A stretch of 64,000 nucleotides of DNA. It comes from Pseudomonadota bacterium. Its GTDB lineage: Bacteria > Desulfobacterota > Desulfovibrionia > Desulfovibrionales > Desulfovibrionaceae. The translations under genes and the position numbers were made by a program. Under the pieces are notes generated by a model. The model made no database searches and was not told where the DNA came from. It was given only the letters and a program-made list of their open reading frames with translations. Below are positions 18,214 to 25,933 of this stretch, in pieces. The stretch lies in the NCBI GenBank assembly GCA_018816865.1, contig JAHIUW010000032.1, forward strand, positions 92,034 to 156,033. Reading direction: 5' to 3'. Position 1 is the first letter of the stretch, and every line of letters begins with the position of its first letter.

Positions 18214-18798
18214 ATGACCAGTCCAACCAGCAAGCCCGCGAACACTTCCCGTTGGTCCAAGACGGACCTGTTGACCGCGGGCCTGGAGATGCTGGCCAAA
18301 ATCAGCATCGAGCAACTGACCATCGACGCCCTATGCAAACGCCTGGACGTGACCAAGGGCTCTTTCTATCACCACTTTAAGGGCCGCCGCGACTACCTTG
18401 AGCGGCTGCTGACACACTGGGCCGATCAATGGACCGAGGAACGCATGCGCGCGGTGGAAGGCACCGCCAACGCCAAGGAACGCTTCCTGGCCATTGTGGC
18501 CGAGGGTCAGGCCCTGCCCCATGGTCCGGAAATCAGCATCCGGGCCTGGGCACAGCGCGACGCCATGGCCCAAAAGCACCTGGAGCGCGTGGACGCCGTG
18601 CGCATGGAGTATCTACGTGGTCTGTTCGAGGAACTGACCGGCGACGCGGAACGCGCCCTGCTGCTCTCGCGTATCGGCTACAGCCTGTATGTGGGTACGC
18701 GCATGGTGGCCCCGCCCATCACGGGCCTTGAGCATGCACGGATCCTGCACCTGACGGCCACCGAACTCTACGGACTGAACCTCCCCGAACCGGACTGA
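18214..18798 (+). CDS. TetR family transcriptional regulator
   Basis: The 194-residue protein has an N-terminal TetR helix-turn-helix (about 15-62: ISIEQLTIDALCKRLDVTKGSFYHHFKGRRDYLERLL) and an unrelated ligand-binding domain. AGGGAG precedes the ATG. A perfect palindrome lies directly upstream. The downstream genes (a PNPOx-like protein and a DUF2867-like protein) are in the same direction and may be its targets. The ligand is unknown. Confidence 0.9.
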   Translation: MTSPTSKPANTSRWSKTDLLTAGLEMLAKISIEQLTIDALCKRLDVTKGSFYHHFKGRRDYLERLLTHWADQWTEERMRAVEGTANAKERFLAIVAEGQALPHGPEISIRAWAQRDAMAQKHLERVDAVRMEYLRGLFEELTGDAERALLLSRIGYSLYVGTRMVAPPITGLEHARILHLTATELYGLNLPEPD

Positions 18799-18834
18799 CA
18801 TCACACAACCACCACCCCCAGAGAAGGAGACAGC

Positions 18835-19302
18835 ATGCAATCCATCATCCCCTGGAATGAGGTCACGACTCTCTTTGCCAAGGTCAAGTCATGCGCCATG
18901 GCAACCGTGGACGAGGACGGCACACCGCGGGTGTCCCCCATCGGATCGGTATTCCTGACCACAGAGGGGCATGGCCACTATTTCGAGCATTTTCCCAAGG
19001 GGATGCGCACCAACCTGGATCGCGATCCCCGGCTGGCCATCATGGCCGTGGATCCCGGGATTGGATTCTGGTTCCGCGCCCTGTGGCGGGGGAAGTTCGC
19101 CACGCAACCCGCCCTGCGCCTAATCTGCGAGGCAAGCAAACGACGGCGGGCCTCACAACCCGAAATAGATGCCTGGCTGGCCCAGGTTCGCCCCTTCAGG
19201 CACTTCAAGGGCCATGATCTGCTGTGGAAAGGGATGGAAGAACTACGGGAATTCAAAGTGCTCCGCGTGGAACCCGTGAACCTGGGGAGGATGTCACCGT
19301 GA
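18835..19302 (+). CDS. Pyridoxamine 5'-phosphate oxidase-like flavin-binding protein
   Basis: This 155-residue protein has a split-barrel fold typical of PNPOx-like proteins (KVKSCAMATVDEDGTPRVSPIGSVFLT, then LDRDPRLAIMAVDP). Such proteins bind FMN or F420 and many have no known substrate. AAGGAG lies seven bases before the ATG. Its stop overlaps the GTG of the next gene by four bases, so the two are translationally coupled. Confidence 0.82.
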   Translation: MQSIIPWNEVTTLFAKVKSCAMATVDEDGTPRVSPIGSVFLTTEGHGHYFEHFPKGMRTNLDRDPRLAIMAVDPGIGFWFRALWRGKFATQPALRLICEASKRRRASQPEIDAWLAQVRPFRHFKGHDLLWKGMEELREFKVLRVEPVNLGRMSP

Positions 19303-19808
19303 ACGACGAAATCACACGCCTGGCGCAGATCATCGCACCCTTGCGCGCACTGCTGGACAAGGCCGACTATATGGATGTGAAGACCTTCACCAGCCAGCGC
19401 GCCCTGCCCGATTTCATCGCCCGGATGATCGGCTATCAACCCGGCTGGCTCAAGGCCCTCTACACGGCTCGCAAGGCTCTGGCGCGGCTCCTTGGCCTGT
19501 CTCAGGTCCCACCCAGCCAACAACACCTCACGGCAGAGGATGTCAACTTCACCCCAGGCGGGGCAGTCGGCTTTTTCACAACCCTGGACGGAGACCCCGG
19601 CCAATACTGGATCGGCGAGGCTGCGGACAAACACCTCTGCGGCTACATCGGCGTAGTCGCCGAACCCAACGAGGACGGCGGCACCCGCTTCAGCACCTTC
19701 ACCATTGTTCATTACCGCCACTGGACCGGACCCGTGTACTTCAACCTGATCCGGCCCTTCCACCATCTGGTCGTGCACTTCATGGGCAATTACGCCGCGC
19801 GGGAATAG
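19299..19808 (+). CDS. DUF2867-like protein
   Basis: The start GTG 19299 is chosen because GGGGAGG sits eight bases upstream and the codon overlaps the previous stop (GTGA). The 169-residue product resembles DUF2867 proteins (KADYMDVKTF, IGYQPGWLKALYTARKALARLLGL, then TIVHYRHWTGPVYFNLIRPF). DUF2867 is often linked to SDR-like proteins but has no settled function. Pairing with a PNPOx-like gene suggests a small redox or detoxification unit, which is inference. Confidence 0.7.
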   Translation: MNDEITRLAQIIAPLRALLDKADYMDVKTFTSQRALPDFIARMIGYQPGWLKALYTARKALARLLGLSQVPPSQQHLTAEDVNFTPGGAVGFFTTLDGDPGQYWIGEAADKHLCGYIGVVAEPNEDGGTRFSTFTIVHYRHWTGPVYFNLIRPFHHLVVHFMGNYAARE

Positions 19809-19821
19809 TCGCACACCCGTG

Positions 19822-19864
19822 CGGGTTCTGCGTACACGGCAGTTTGCCGTGTACGCAGAACCCG
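19822..19864. repeat. Perfect 19-bp inverted repeat with 5-nt loop
   Basis: CGGGTTCTGCGTACACGGC (19822-19840) is followed by AGTTT and its exact complement (19846-19864). It begins 13 bases after the DUF2867-like stop. There is no T-run on either side, so it is not a standard intrinsic terminator. It could end transcription in a Rho-assisted way, protect the mRNA 3' end, or be a relic repeat. Confidence 0.85.
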
Positions 19865-19995
19865 GCCCGAACGACAGCACCCGCTCCGACGGCGCCCCCT
19901 GACCACCCCACCCGACTCCAGAGGCCCCTGCCCAAGCCCCCTGCCCCTCTCCATGCCCCAGCCCTGTATGCCACATGATAATTTCCATGCGATCC

Positions 19996-20024
19996 TTGAC
20001 GTGGAACGCAGCATTGGCGATATT
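19996..20024 (+). promoter_or_regulatory. Predicted sigma-70 promoter for the DUF6765-like gene
   Basis: TTGACG (19996-20001), a 17-bp spacer and GATATT (20019-20024) lie about 30 bases before the ATG at 20056. AGGGAGGG then follows as a strong ribosome site. The 247-base interval 19809-20055 otherwise holds only the inverted repeat just described. Confidence 0.45.
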
Positions 20025-20055
20025 CATGATTAGATAGTCAGCAAGGGAGGGACTC

Positions 20056-21195
20056 ATGCAACTGGACATGCATTACTACGGCACATGGTGTATGGCGCGC
20101 GCAGCGGGGATGACCCCCGAGGCAGCCACCATCGCGGCCACGGCGGCGCAATTTGTGGACGATAACGCCAGACGCTGTGACATCCACCTCCCGGGCGGGG
20201 AGAGGCTGTGCACCCTGCCCACGGCCCACCACTGTGAGGATGGTGCGAACCTGCTGCGCGAAGACCAATGGCATGTCTGGGTTCCGTTCCATTTTCTGCC
20301 CGGCAACGAGGGCCAGGACTGCGAACAGAAATTACAGTGCCGCGCGGGCAGCCCGCTGATGCTTGAGGTCATCGAGCATCACAAGAAACAGGCCAAGAAA
20401 CACTACAGCCTCGAGCTGATGGGCATCACGGCCCATGTGCTCATGGACACCTATTCCCACTACGGATTCTCGGGCCTGTCCTCTCCCGCTAACAGGGTCT
20501 TCAACTCCAGCATCCGCCTGGAAAACGTGCAGCCGGACCTGGCCGATTACCTGGCCGCCAAGGCCGCGAAGTTCAACAGCGTCGGCAGTTATATGCAAAA
20601 AGGCTGGAAAAGCATGGTCAGCAGCAACTTCACCAACATGGTGTCGGTCATCAAGGACAGCGGGACTTCCTGGTTTGCGGAGCGGGCCTCCAAGGGGCTG
20701 GGGCATGGCCCGGTCCTAACCTACCCGGACCGGCCGTACCTGAAATGGAGCTTCGAATACGAAAGCGACCCGAAACTGCAGATGCGCGATAACCCGACCA
20801 CGTTCATGGAGGGCTGCAAGGCCCTGCACAAATTCTTCGCGGACTATCTGGTGTTGGCCCCAAAATTTGCGGACACGGAGACGGAGCCCCTGCCCTTCAA
20901 GAATCTGCGGTCCTCGGTCAAGGAGATCATCGAGTTCCAGGGTAGAAAAGAGGAGCGCTGCGACCAGTGGATCAAGAGGGCCAAGAGCGGTGCCCTGTTC
21001 GGCCGTCCGGAATCCATCCCTCCCTACGATTCGAGAGGATGGATCGAGGAACTCAAGGCCCTGGGCGATCTCTCGCCCACCCGCGTGGCCCAGCAACCCG
21101 TGACCCGGTTCTTCGAGGCCGCCAAGGAGCACCGCGACTTCGTGCTCTGGAAACTGCTGCCAGGGCATCAGTTGGCGGAAAGTTGCGGAAAATAG
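20056..21195 (+). CDS. DUF6765-like protein with HD-like His/Asp residues
   Basis: The 379-residue protein begins MQLDMHYYGTWCMARAAGM, with QFVDDNARRC and ITAHVLMDTYSHYGFSGL later. I recall this pattern from DUF6765 proteins of Desulfovibrio and relatives. The spaced His and Asp residues (DMHYYG, FVDDN, AHVLMDTYSHYGFSG) resemble metal ligands of HD- or phospholipase C/zinc-type hydrolases, which suggests a metal-dependent enzyme. There is no signal peptide or membrane helix. Function is unknown. Confidence 0.7.
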   Translation: MQLDMHYYGTWCMARAAGMTPEAATIAATAAQFVDDNARRCDIHLPGGERLCTLPTAHHCEDGANLLREDQWHVWVPFHFLPGNEGQDCEQKLQCRAGSPLMLEVIEHHKKQAKKHYSLELMGITAHVLMDTYSHYGFSGLSSPANRVFNSSIRLENVQPDLADYLAAKAAKFNSVGSYMQKGWKSMVSSNFTNMVSVIKDSGTSWFAERASKGLGHGPVLTYPDRPYLKWSFEYESDPKLQMRDNPTTFMEGCKALHKFFADYLVLAPKFADTETEPLPFKNLRSSVKEIIEFQGRKEERCDQWIKRAKSGALFGRPESIPPYDSRGWIEELKALGDLSPTRVAQQPVTRFFEAAKEHRDFVLWKLLPGHQLAESCGK

Positions 21196-21237
21196 AAAAA
21201 TATCAGCTTTACGGAATGAAGCATCAAGGCGAGGGAA

Positions 21238-21270
21238 GGCAGTGTCAGGCGAATACTATCTCTGTACAGC
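21238..21270 (+). repeat. Cassette left-end repeat, copy 1 (33 bp)
   Basis: The 33-bp sequence starts GGCAGTGTCAGGC and ends CTCTGTACAGC. It recurs at 21902-21934 with one mismatch. It lies downstream (3' side) of the minus-strand zinc-ribbon gene. Confidence 0.85.
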
Positions 21271-21283
21271 TAGGATAAAAGAC

Positions 21284-21313
21284 ATGACTCCATTCTTCAT
21301 GACCCCATTCTTC
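21284..21313 (+). repeat. Tandem 15-mer (2 copies), related to a motif at 21801
   Basis: ATGACTCCATTCTTC (21284-21298) and ATGACCCCATTCTTC (21299-21313) are adjacent direct repeats with one mismatch. Their reverse complement contains AGAATGGGGTCA, which occurs on the plus strand at 21801-21812, so the motif is present in both orientations in the island. Confidence 0.75.
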
Positions 21314-21324
21314 CACTACTGTTG

Positions 21325-21651
21325 CTACTCACATTCCATCGGGCCAACCACCTTGACTCCATAACGAGCAGCTACATTTTCTATATTTCCATATAACATG
21401 TACCCTTTTAAAATTATAGAGTTGTTATAATCTATTATTCCATCTAATTTTTTAAATAAAACATAAGCATCAAAAGACATCACTTTTTTTTCATTAAGTA
21501 TGTCATCAGTCCTGATCCAGGTAGAATCACATTCATCACAAAGATATACTTCTTCACCTGTTTCTTTGATCTCGATCACAGTGATTTCTCCATGGTGACA
21601 AATCGGACAATAAACAATACCATTTTTCTCAATTTCAATGCATTTAATCAT
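21325..21651 (-). CDS. Orphan zinc-ribbon protein in low-GC cassette 1
   Basis: The 108-residue protein has two cysteine pairs, CPIC and CDEC (VYCPICHHGEITV, YLCDECDSTW), which form a likely zinc ribbon, followed by an unrelated C-terminal domain. Codon use and base composition are far more AT-rich than the neighbours, which is a sign of transfer. It stands alone between repeats and no toxin gene is adjacent. Orphan immunity-like proteins often look this way, but I do not recognise the family. Confidence 0.7.
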   Translation of the reverse strand: MIKCIEIEKNGIVYCPICHHGEITVIEIKETGEEVYLCDECDSTWIRTDDILNEKKVMSFDAYVLFKKLDGIIDYNNSIILKGYMLYGNIENVAARYGVKVVGPMECE

Positions 21652-21685
21652 TTTATGTGCCTTTTATTTTTGTGGAAAATGAATT

Positions 21686-21783
21686 ATGAATTAGGGAGAC
21701 ACCATGAATTAGGGAGACACCATACCTATTTATTGACCTCCGCCTAATTCACGCCGGTCAAGATGTGAGCGTGGATGATGACC
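21686..21783 (+). repeat. Cassette right-end repeat, copy 1, with an 18-bp tandem duplication
   Basis: ATGAATTAGGGAGACACC occurs twice in a row (21686-21703 and 21704-21721). From 21706 the sequence matches 22583-22659 over about 77 bases (GAATTAGGGRGACACCATA, then CTATTT, TTGAC, CTAAT, ATCAAGATGTGA) with few mismatches and a one-base gap. It lies on the 5' side of the minus-strand zinc-ribbon gene. Confidence 0.85.
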
Positions 21784-21901
21784 AAAGAAAGAATGAAGAA
21801 AGAATGGGGTCAGGTCTTTTATTTTAGCGTTTTGCCCAAGGATGAAAAGAGCAAGGAAAAGGCGGCCAAAAACGCTGCCTAGAAATCGCCCTGCCGGGGG
21901 C
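21784..21901. other. Spacer between the two low-GC cassettes
   Basis: This 118-base stretch has no credible gene. It contains the AGAATGGGGTCAGG motif (21801-21814), whose core appears inverted near 21300, and ends in a GC-rich segment (CCCTGCCGGGGGCGG) just before the left-end repeat copy 2. It may be the remnant of a further repeat type. Confidence 0.5.
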
Positions 21902-21934
21902 GGCAGTGTCAGGTGAATACTATCTCTGTACAGC
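21902..21934 (+). repeat. Cassette left-end repeat, copy 2 (33 bp)
   Basis: This is identical to 21238-21270 except at one base (C to T). It ends exactly where the stop codon of the next minus-strand gene begins (21935), so the gene's 3' end abuts the repeat. Confidence 0.85.
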
Positions 21935-22561
21935 CTAACCACAATCAATAATGTTCATCCCCTCTTTCTCTTGCTCAAAAACATTAGCCCAGATTGCAGG
22001 CCTATAATCATATTTATCGAGATCGATATTTGGGCAACTCTGCATCGTTCTGATGAAATCAAGAAATTCATGGTCAACACGATCCTCAAACTCAAAATTA
22101 CCTGGATTGGGCAAATTGAAATGCTGTCGAACTATATCGACATCGACTTGGAAAAGCGGCATTACGCCAAAGCCAACTTTTCTCTCCTTTTCGATCACAT
22201 CAAGAGCGAGAACGCTTTTGGGCTCTGGCAATGAATCCTTAAATTCTTTTTCCTCTTTTTCGGCCAACTCATGAGAACGGACAGAAGACAGACAATATTC
22301 ATACTTTGAGTGATCAAGTTCATGAGGCGAACTCATGTATTGTTTAATCTTTTCAAATTGCTGTTCGCTTAGATCGTACCCGAGAGCATATTCATAATCA
22401 TCTGGCTCATGATCTACAATAGAGTACAATTGCTTTGTGTCATATATTTCAAGGTCAATGGATCCTCCAATAAAATAGTCTTCTTCATTTTTTATGTTCT
22501 TAAGATAGAACTCAATAACAAAAGACACTCCACGCCTAACACTGACCATTAAACTCTCCAT
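21935..22561 (-). CDS. Orphan protein in low-GC cassette 2 (possible DUF7683/immunity-like)
   Basis: This is a 208-residue acidic soluble protein. The N-terminal part (IEFYLKNIKNEEDYFIGGSIDLEIYD, YEYALGYDLSEQQFEKIKQYM, HSKYEYCLSSV) weakly recalls DUF7683-type proteins that act as immunity partners in polymorphic toxin loci; a similar ending (DLDKYDY) occurs again near the C-terminus. The start may be the second Met (residue 5). The gene is AT-rich, unlike all neighbours. Family is uncertain and no partner toxin is visible. Confidence 0.65.
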   Translation of the reverse strand: MESLMVSVRRGVSFVIEFYLKNIKNEEDYFIGGSIDLEIYDTKQLYSIVDHEPDDYEYALGYDLSEQQFEKIKQYMSSPHELDHSKYEYCLSSVRSHELAEKEEKEFKDSLPEPKSVLALDVIEKERKVGFGVMPLFQVDVDIVRQHFNLPNPGNFEFEDRVDHEFLDFIRTMQSCPNIDLDKYDYRPAIWANVFEQEKEGMNIIDCG

Positions 22562-22582
22562 ATGAGAGAATTAGAGAATTGA

Positions 22583-22659
22583 GAATTAGGGGGACACCAT
22601 ACCTATTTCTTGACATCCGTCTAATCCCACCGATCAAGATGTGAACCTGGATGCTGATC
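22583..22659 (+). repeat. Cassette right-end repeat, copy 2
   Basis: This is the partner of 21706-21783. The first 44 bases differ at about four positions. It lies 21 bases upstream of the start of the minus-strand cassette 2 gene and so repeats the cassette 1 layout. Confidence 0.85.
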
Positions 22660-22686
22660 AGGACGTAACCATCTCAGCACACATTA

Positions 22687-22724
22687 TCCAAAAGCCCCCC
22701 GCAGGATATCTCCTGCGGGGGCTT
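22687..22724 (-). terminator. Rho-independent terminator after hypE
   Basis: A near-perfect hairpin (AGCCCCC..GCAGGA against TCCTGCGGGGGCT, 22692-22723) lies 31 bases after the hypE stop. On the minus strand it is followed by TTTT. It ends the hypDE transcript before the low-GC island. Confidence 0.85.
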
Positions 22725-22754
22725 CGTAAATCAATTTCCTCATCCAGCGTGGTC

Positions 22755-23762
22755 CTAGCAGATGCGCGGCAGTTGCTCGCCTTCCAGCATGTTCAGCATC
22801 CGGCGGCCGCCCAGCGACGTCACCAGGATGACCTTGCCCGCATTCTCCTCGGTCACGGTGCCGATGCGCACGGCGCCCACGCCCAATGGATCGCTGCGCA
22901 AGAGTTCCAGGGCCTTGTCGGCCTTGTCGCCGGGCAGGATGCAGATCAGCTTGCCCTCATTGGCCAAGTACAGCGGGTCCAACCCCAGGAACGAGCAGCC
23001 CGAGCGCACACCCTCGGTCACGGGGATCGCGGTCTCCTCCACATCCATGCCCACGCCCGACTGCCCCGCAATCTCGTTCAGGGTCGTGGCCAAGCCACCC
23101 CGGGTGGGGTCGCGCAACACGTGGATATCGCCCACTTCCTCGATCAGGCGCTGGGTCAGGCCGTTCAGGGAGGCGCTGTCGCTCTCAACCGGGGTATCGA
23201 AGGTCAGGCCGGCGCGCTGGGCCAGGATGGTCAGGCCATGGTCGCCCATGGTGCCGGAGATGATCACGGCGTCACCGGGCCGGGCCTTGCAACCGCTGGG
23301 ATAGTCCTCCACGATCATCTGGCCCACGCCCGTGGTGTTGATGAAAATCTTGTCCACCGTGCCCTTGGGCACCACCTTGGTGTCGCCCGTGACGATGTCC
23401 ACACCCGCGTCCCTGGCGGCCTGAGCCATGGATTTGACGATCTCCTCAAGCACGCTGAACTCGAGGCCCTCCTCGATGATATAGGCGCAGGAGAGGTACA
23501 GGGGTTTGGCCCCCAGCATGGCCACGTCGTTGACCGTGCCGTGCACGGCCAGGGAGCCAATGTTGCCACCCGGAAAAAAAATGGGGTCCACGGTGAAGGT
23601 GTCGGTGCTCATGGATAGCGGTCCTTTGATATCCAGGAAAGCGGCGTCGTCCATGCGCATCAGCGTGGGGTTGTCGAAATGGTGCATGAACAGCTCACTG
23701 ATGAGCCGCTGCGAGGCCTTGCCGCCGCTGCCGTAGTCCAGAAGAATCAGTTTGTCGTCCAT
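22755..23762 (-). CDS. hypE: Hydrogenase maturation protein HypE
   Basis: HypE (335 residues) dehydrates the carbamoyl group on its C-terminal cysteine to give the cyanide ligand of [NiFe]-hydrogenases. The protein ends LPRIC, the required terminal Cys, and has the PurM/ThiL-like ATP-binding fold (DYGSGGKASQRLI at the N-terminus, later DPTRGGLATTLNEIA). GGGAG precedes the ATG. It lies downstream of hypD on the same strand after a 197-base gap in which I see no gene. Confidence 0.95.
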   Translation of the reverse strand: MDDKLILLDYGSGGKASQRLISELFMHHFDNPTLMRMDDAAFLDIKGPLSMSTDTFTVDPIFFPGGNIGSLAVHGTVNDVAMLGAKPLYLSCAYIIEEGLEFSVLEEIVKSMAQAARDAGVDIVTGDTKVVPKGTVDKIFINTTGVGQMIVEDYPSGCKARPGDAVIISGTMGDHGLTILAQRAGLTFDTPVESDSASLNGLTQRLIEEVGDIHVLRDPTRGGLATTLNEIAGQSGVGMDVEETAIPVTEGVRSGCSFLGLDPLYLANEGKLICILPGDKADKALELLRSDPLGVGAVRIGTVTEENAGKVILVTSLGGRRMLNMLEGEQLPRIC

Positions 23763-23959
23763 CTCAGTGCAACTCCCAAGTAAAAAAACTATCGTATCGC
23801 CCCAAAGGGCATGCTCGTCCGAAAATCATTCTCCGTCAGCCCCGCCTGCGCCCCTGCCCACATCTTTCAGCCAGCGGCAGGACCAAGGAATTCAAGGCTC
23901 ACCCGGACATCCCGCCCCCAGCCAACGGCCAAGAACAGGTTGCCTCCAGGCAGTCTGTC

Positions 23960-25051
23960 TTACAGATCAGTGTGATACTTGAAATAGGCTGCGCAGGAGC
24001 CCTCTGTGGACACCATGCACGGGCCCACAGGCTTGGCCGGGGTGCAGGCCTTGCCGAACAACGGGCATTTGTTAGGGGCCATCTTGCCCTTCAGGATATC
24101 GCCACAGCGACAACCTGGGATGGGTTTGACTTCCTTCAGTTCCAGGCCCAGCTGTTTCATGGCGTCGAACTGCTCGTAGGCCTTGGACAATTCCAGACCG
24201 CTGCCCGGAATCAGACCGATGCCGCGCCACAGGGCGTCGGACTCGGTAAAGACCTCGTTCATGATCTCAACGGCACGGGGATTACCAAGGTCATGCACGG
24301 CGCGGGTGTAAAGGTTCACCACCTCGGCGCGGCCCTCGTTGCGCTGGCGCACGATCTCCAGCAGGGATTGCAGCACGTCCAGCGGGTCAAAACCCGTGAC
24401 CACGGCCGGAAGCTTCAGCTCCTTGGCGATGAACTGGTACGGCTCAATGCCCACGATGGTCGAGACATGGCCGGGCATGATCAGACCATCCACCTTGATC
24501 TCGGGGTCGGAGCCCAAGGCGCGGATGGCCGGGGGCACCAGCTTGTGGAAAGACAGCACCAGAAAATTGTCGAGTCCCATCTTGCGCGCCATCTGCAGGG
24601 TCGCGGCCACGGTGGGGGCGGTGGTCTCGAAGCCCACCCCCAAGAACACGACCTTGGCGTCCGGGTTGTCCTTAGCGAGGGCCAGAGCGTCGGTGGGCGA
24701 ATAGACCACGGACACGCGTGCGCCTTCAGCCTGGGCCGCCTTCAGGTTCGCCCCCCCGGGGCCGGGGACGCGCATCAGGTCGCCGAAGGTGGCCACGATC
24801 ACATCCTTGCGCGCGGCCAGTTCCAGAAACAGGGCCACCTCAGAGTCATGAGTCACACAAACGGGACAACCAGGCCCGGACAGGTGGATGATCTTGTCCG
24901 GCAACAGGGTGTGCAAGCCACTCCGAAAAATGGCGACAGTATGGGTGCCGCAGACTTCCATGAACCGCAGTTCATCCTTGAGTTCCGCGTGAATCTTATC
25001 CAGAAGGGTCTTGCAGAGGGTGGGATCGCTGAACCTGTCGAGAATGCTCAC
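23960..25051 (-). CDS. hypD: Hydrogenase maturation protein HypD
   Basis: HypD (363 residues from GTG 25051) carries a [4Fe-4S] cluster and, with HypC, assembles Fe(CN)2CO for [NiFe]-hydrogenase. Motifs include FMEVCGTHT, SGPGCPVCVT and the C-terminal cysteines near GCRCGDIL and PLFGKAC. The GTG start has GGGAG five bases upstream and matches the usual N-terminus (ILDRFSDPTLCKTLL); upstream in-frame starts would add an unrelated 22-residue leader. hypC is not adjacent, although it often is. Confidence 0.94.
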   Translation of the reverse strand: MSILDRFSDPTLCKTLLDKIHAELKDELRFMEVCGTHTVAIFRSGLHTLLPDKIIHLSGPGCPVCVTHDSEVALFLELAARKDVIVATFGDLMRVPGPGGANLKAAQAEGARVSVVYSPTDALALAKDNPDAKVVFLGVGFETTAPTVAATLQMARKMGLDNFLVLSFHKLVPPAIRALGSDPEIKVDGLIMPGHVSTIVGIEPYQFIAKELKLPAVVTGFDPLDVLQSLLEIVRQRNEGRAEVVNLYTRAVHDLGNPRAVEIMNEVFTESDALWRGIGLIPGSGLELSKAYEQFDAMKQLGLELKEVKPIPGCRCGDILKGKMAPNKCPLFGKACTPAKPVGPCMVSTEGSCAAYFKYHTDL

Positions 25052-25255
25052 TGATGCTCCCTTGGCCCACGGCGGGCCAGATAGACGGTTATCTCCCAGA
25101 CCGAAAAGATGATTCAAAGTTCGTCAACTCACGGCCTGAGGTCCGGGCTTACTACGAAAGCCCCTATGACTTCAAGCCGCCCTCTTTATTTTTCCCCGCC
25201 AGATTGATAGAACCGCCTGACGGCGCAGCTGCGTCAACCCTCTGCCAAGGAAACA

Positions 25256-25933
25256 ATGCGCCCCATGCCTTCTGCAAAGATCTCCCCCATCGCACGCCAC
25301 GAGGCGAACGGCATGCCCAGCTTCCGGGCCGTGGCGCCGGAACTGATCCCGCCTCCCCGGCCCGACGCCGCCTTTGTGCCCGACGATGCCCAGTGCGATG
25401 AATTGTGCGAGCGTTATGCCATGCCGGACCATATCCGGGCCCACAGCCGCAAGGTGGCCGAAGCCGCCACGGACTTGGCCCTGCGCGCGGCGGACAAGGG
25501 CCTGCTCTCCACAACAAGCGTCCAGGCCGTACGCGCCTCGGCCTTGCTGCATGACCTGGGCAAGATGTATTGCATCGAGCACGGGGGGCACCACGCCCAG
25601 ATTGGCGCGGTCTGGGTCCAGGCCGAGACCGGCAATCCGGCCATTGCGCAGGGGGTCTTGCACCATGTCTGGTGGCCCTTTGATGTCGACCCCACCCGTT
25701 ATTTTCTGCCCCTGGTCGTGCTCTATGCGGACAAGCGCGTCACGCACGACGGCTTCGTCTCCCTTGGGGGCCGGTTCACGGACCTCTTCGAGCGCTACGC
25801 CAAGACAACCCAGGCAAGGGAACGCATCACCATTTGCATGGACCAGGCCAGGGCCGTGGAACACACTTTAAGCGAAATCTTGGGAGTCAAGCTCCATGCG
25901 TATACTTTTGATCGCCGGCGGCTGGTCGACTGA
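25256..25933 (+). CDS. HD-domain (HDIG-type) phosphohydrolase
   Basis: The 225-residue protein has a central HD domain with H (RAHSRKV), the HD pair (LLHDLGKMY), HHAQIGA and VLHHVWW as metal ligands. HDIG-type proteins hydrolyse nucleotides or phosphate esters; the substrate here is unknown. AAGGA lies five bases before the ATG. Its 3' end overlaps ddl by 38 bases, so it may be the first gene of the ddl-waaA-kdsB-carA run. Confidence 0.8.
   Translation: MRPMPSAKISPIARHEANGMPSFRAVAPELIPPPRPDAAFVPDDAQCDELCERYAMPDHIRAHSRKVAEAATDLALRAADKGLLSTTSVQAVRASALLHDLGKMYCIEHGGHHAQIGAVWVQAETGNPAIAQGVLHHVWWPFDVDPTRYFLPLVVLYADKRVTHDGFVSLGGRFTDLFERYAKTTQARERITICMDQARAVEHTLSEILGVKLHAYTFDRRRLVD

Noticed and set aside
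22641..23618. Open frame antisense to hypE
   Set aside because: The hypE frame has clear family motifs; the antisense product is low complexity and has no ribosome site.
23972..25054. Open frame antisense to hypD
   Set aside because: HypD motifs are on the other strand; the antisense frame is a compositional shadow.
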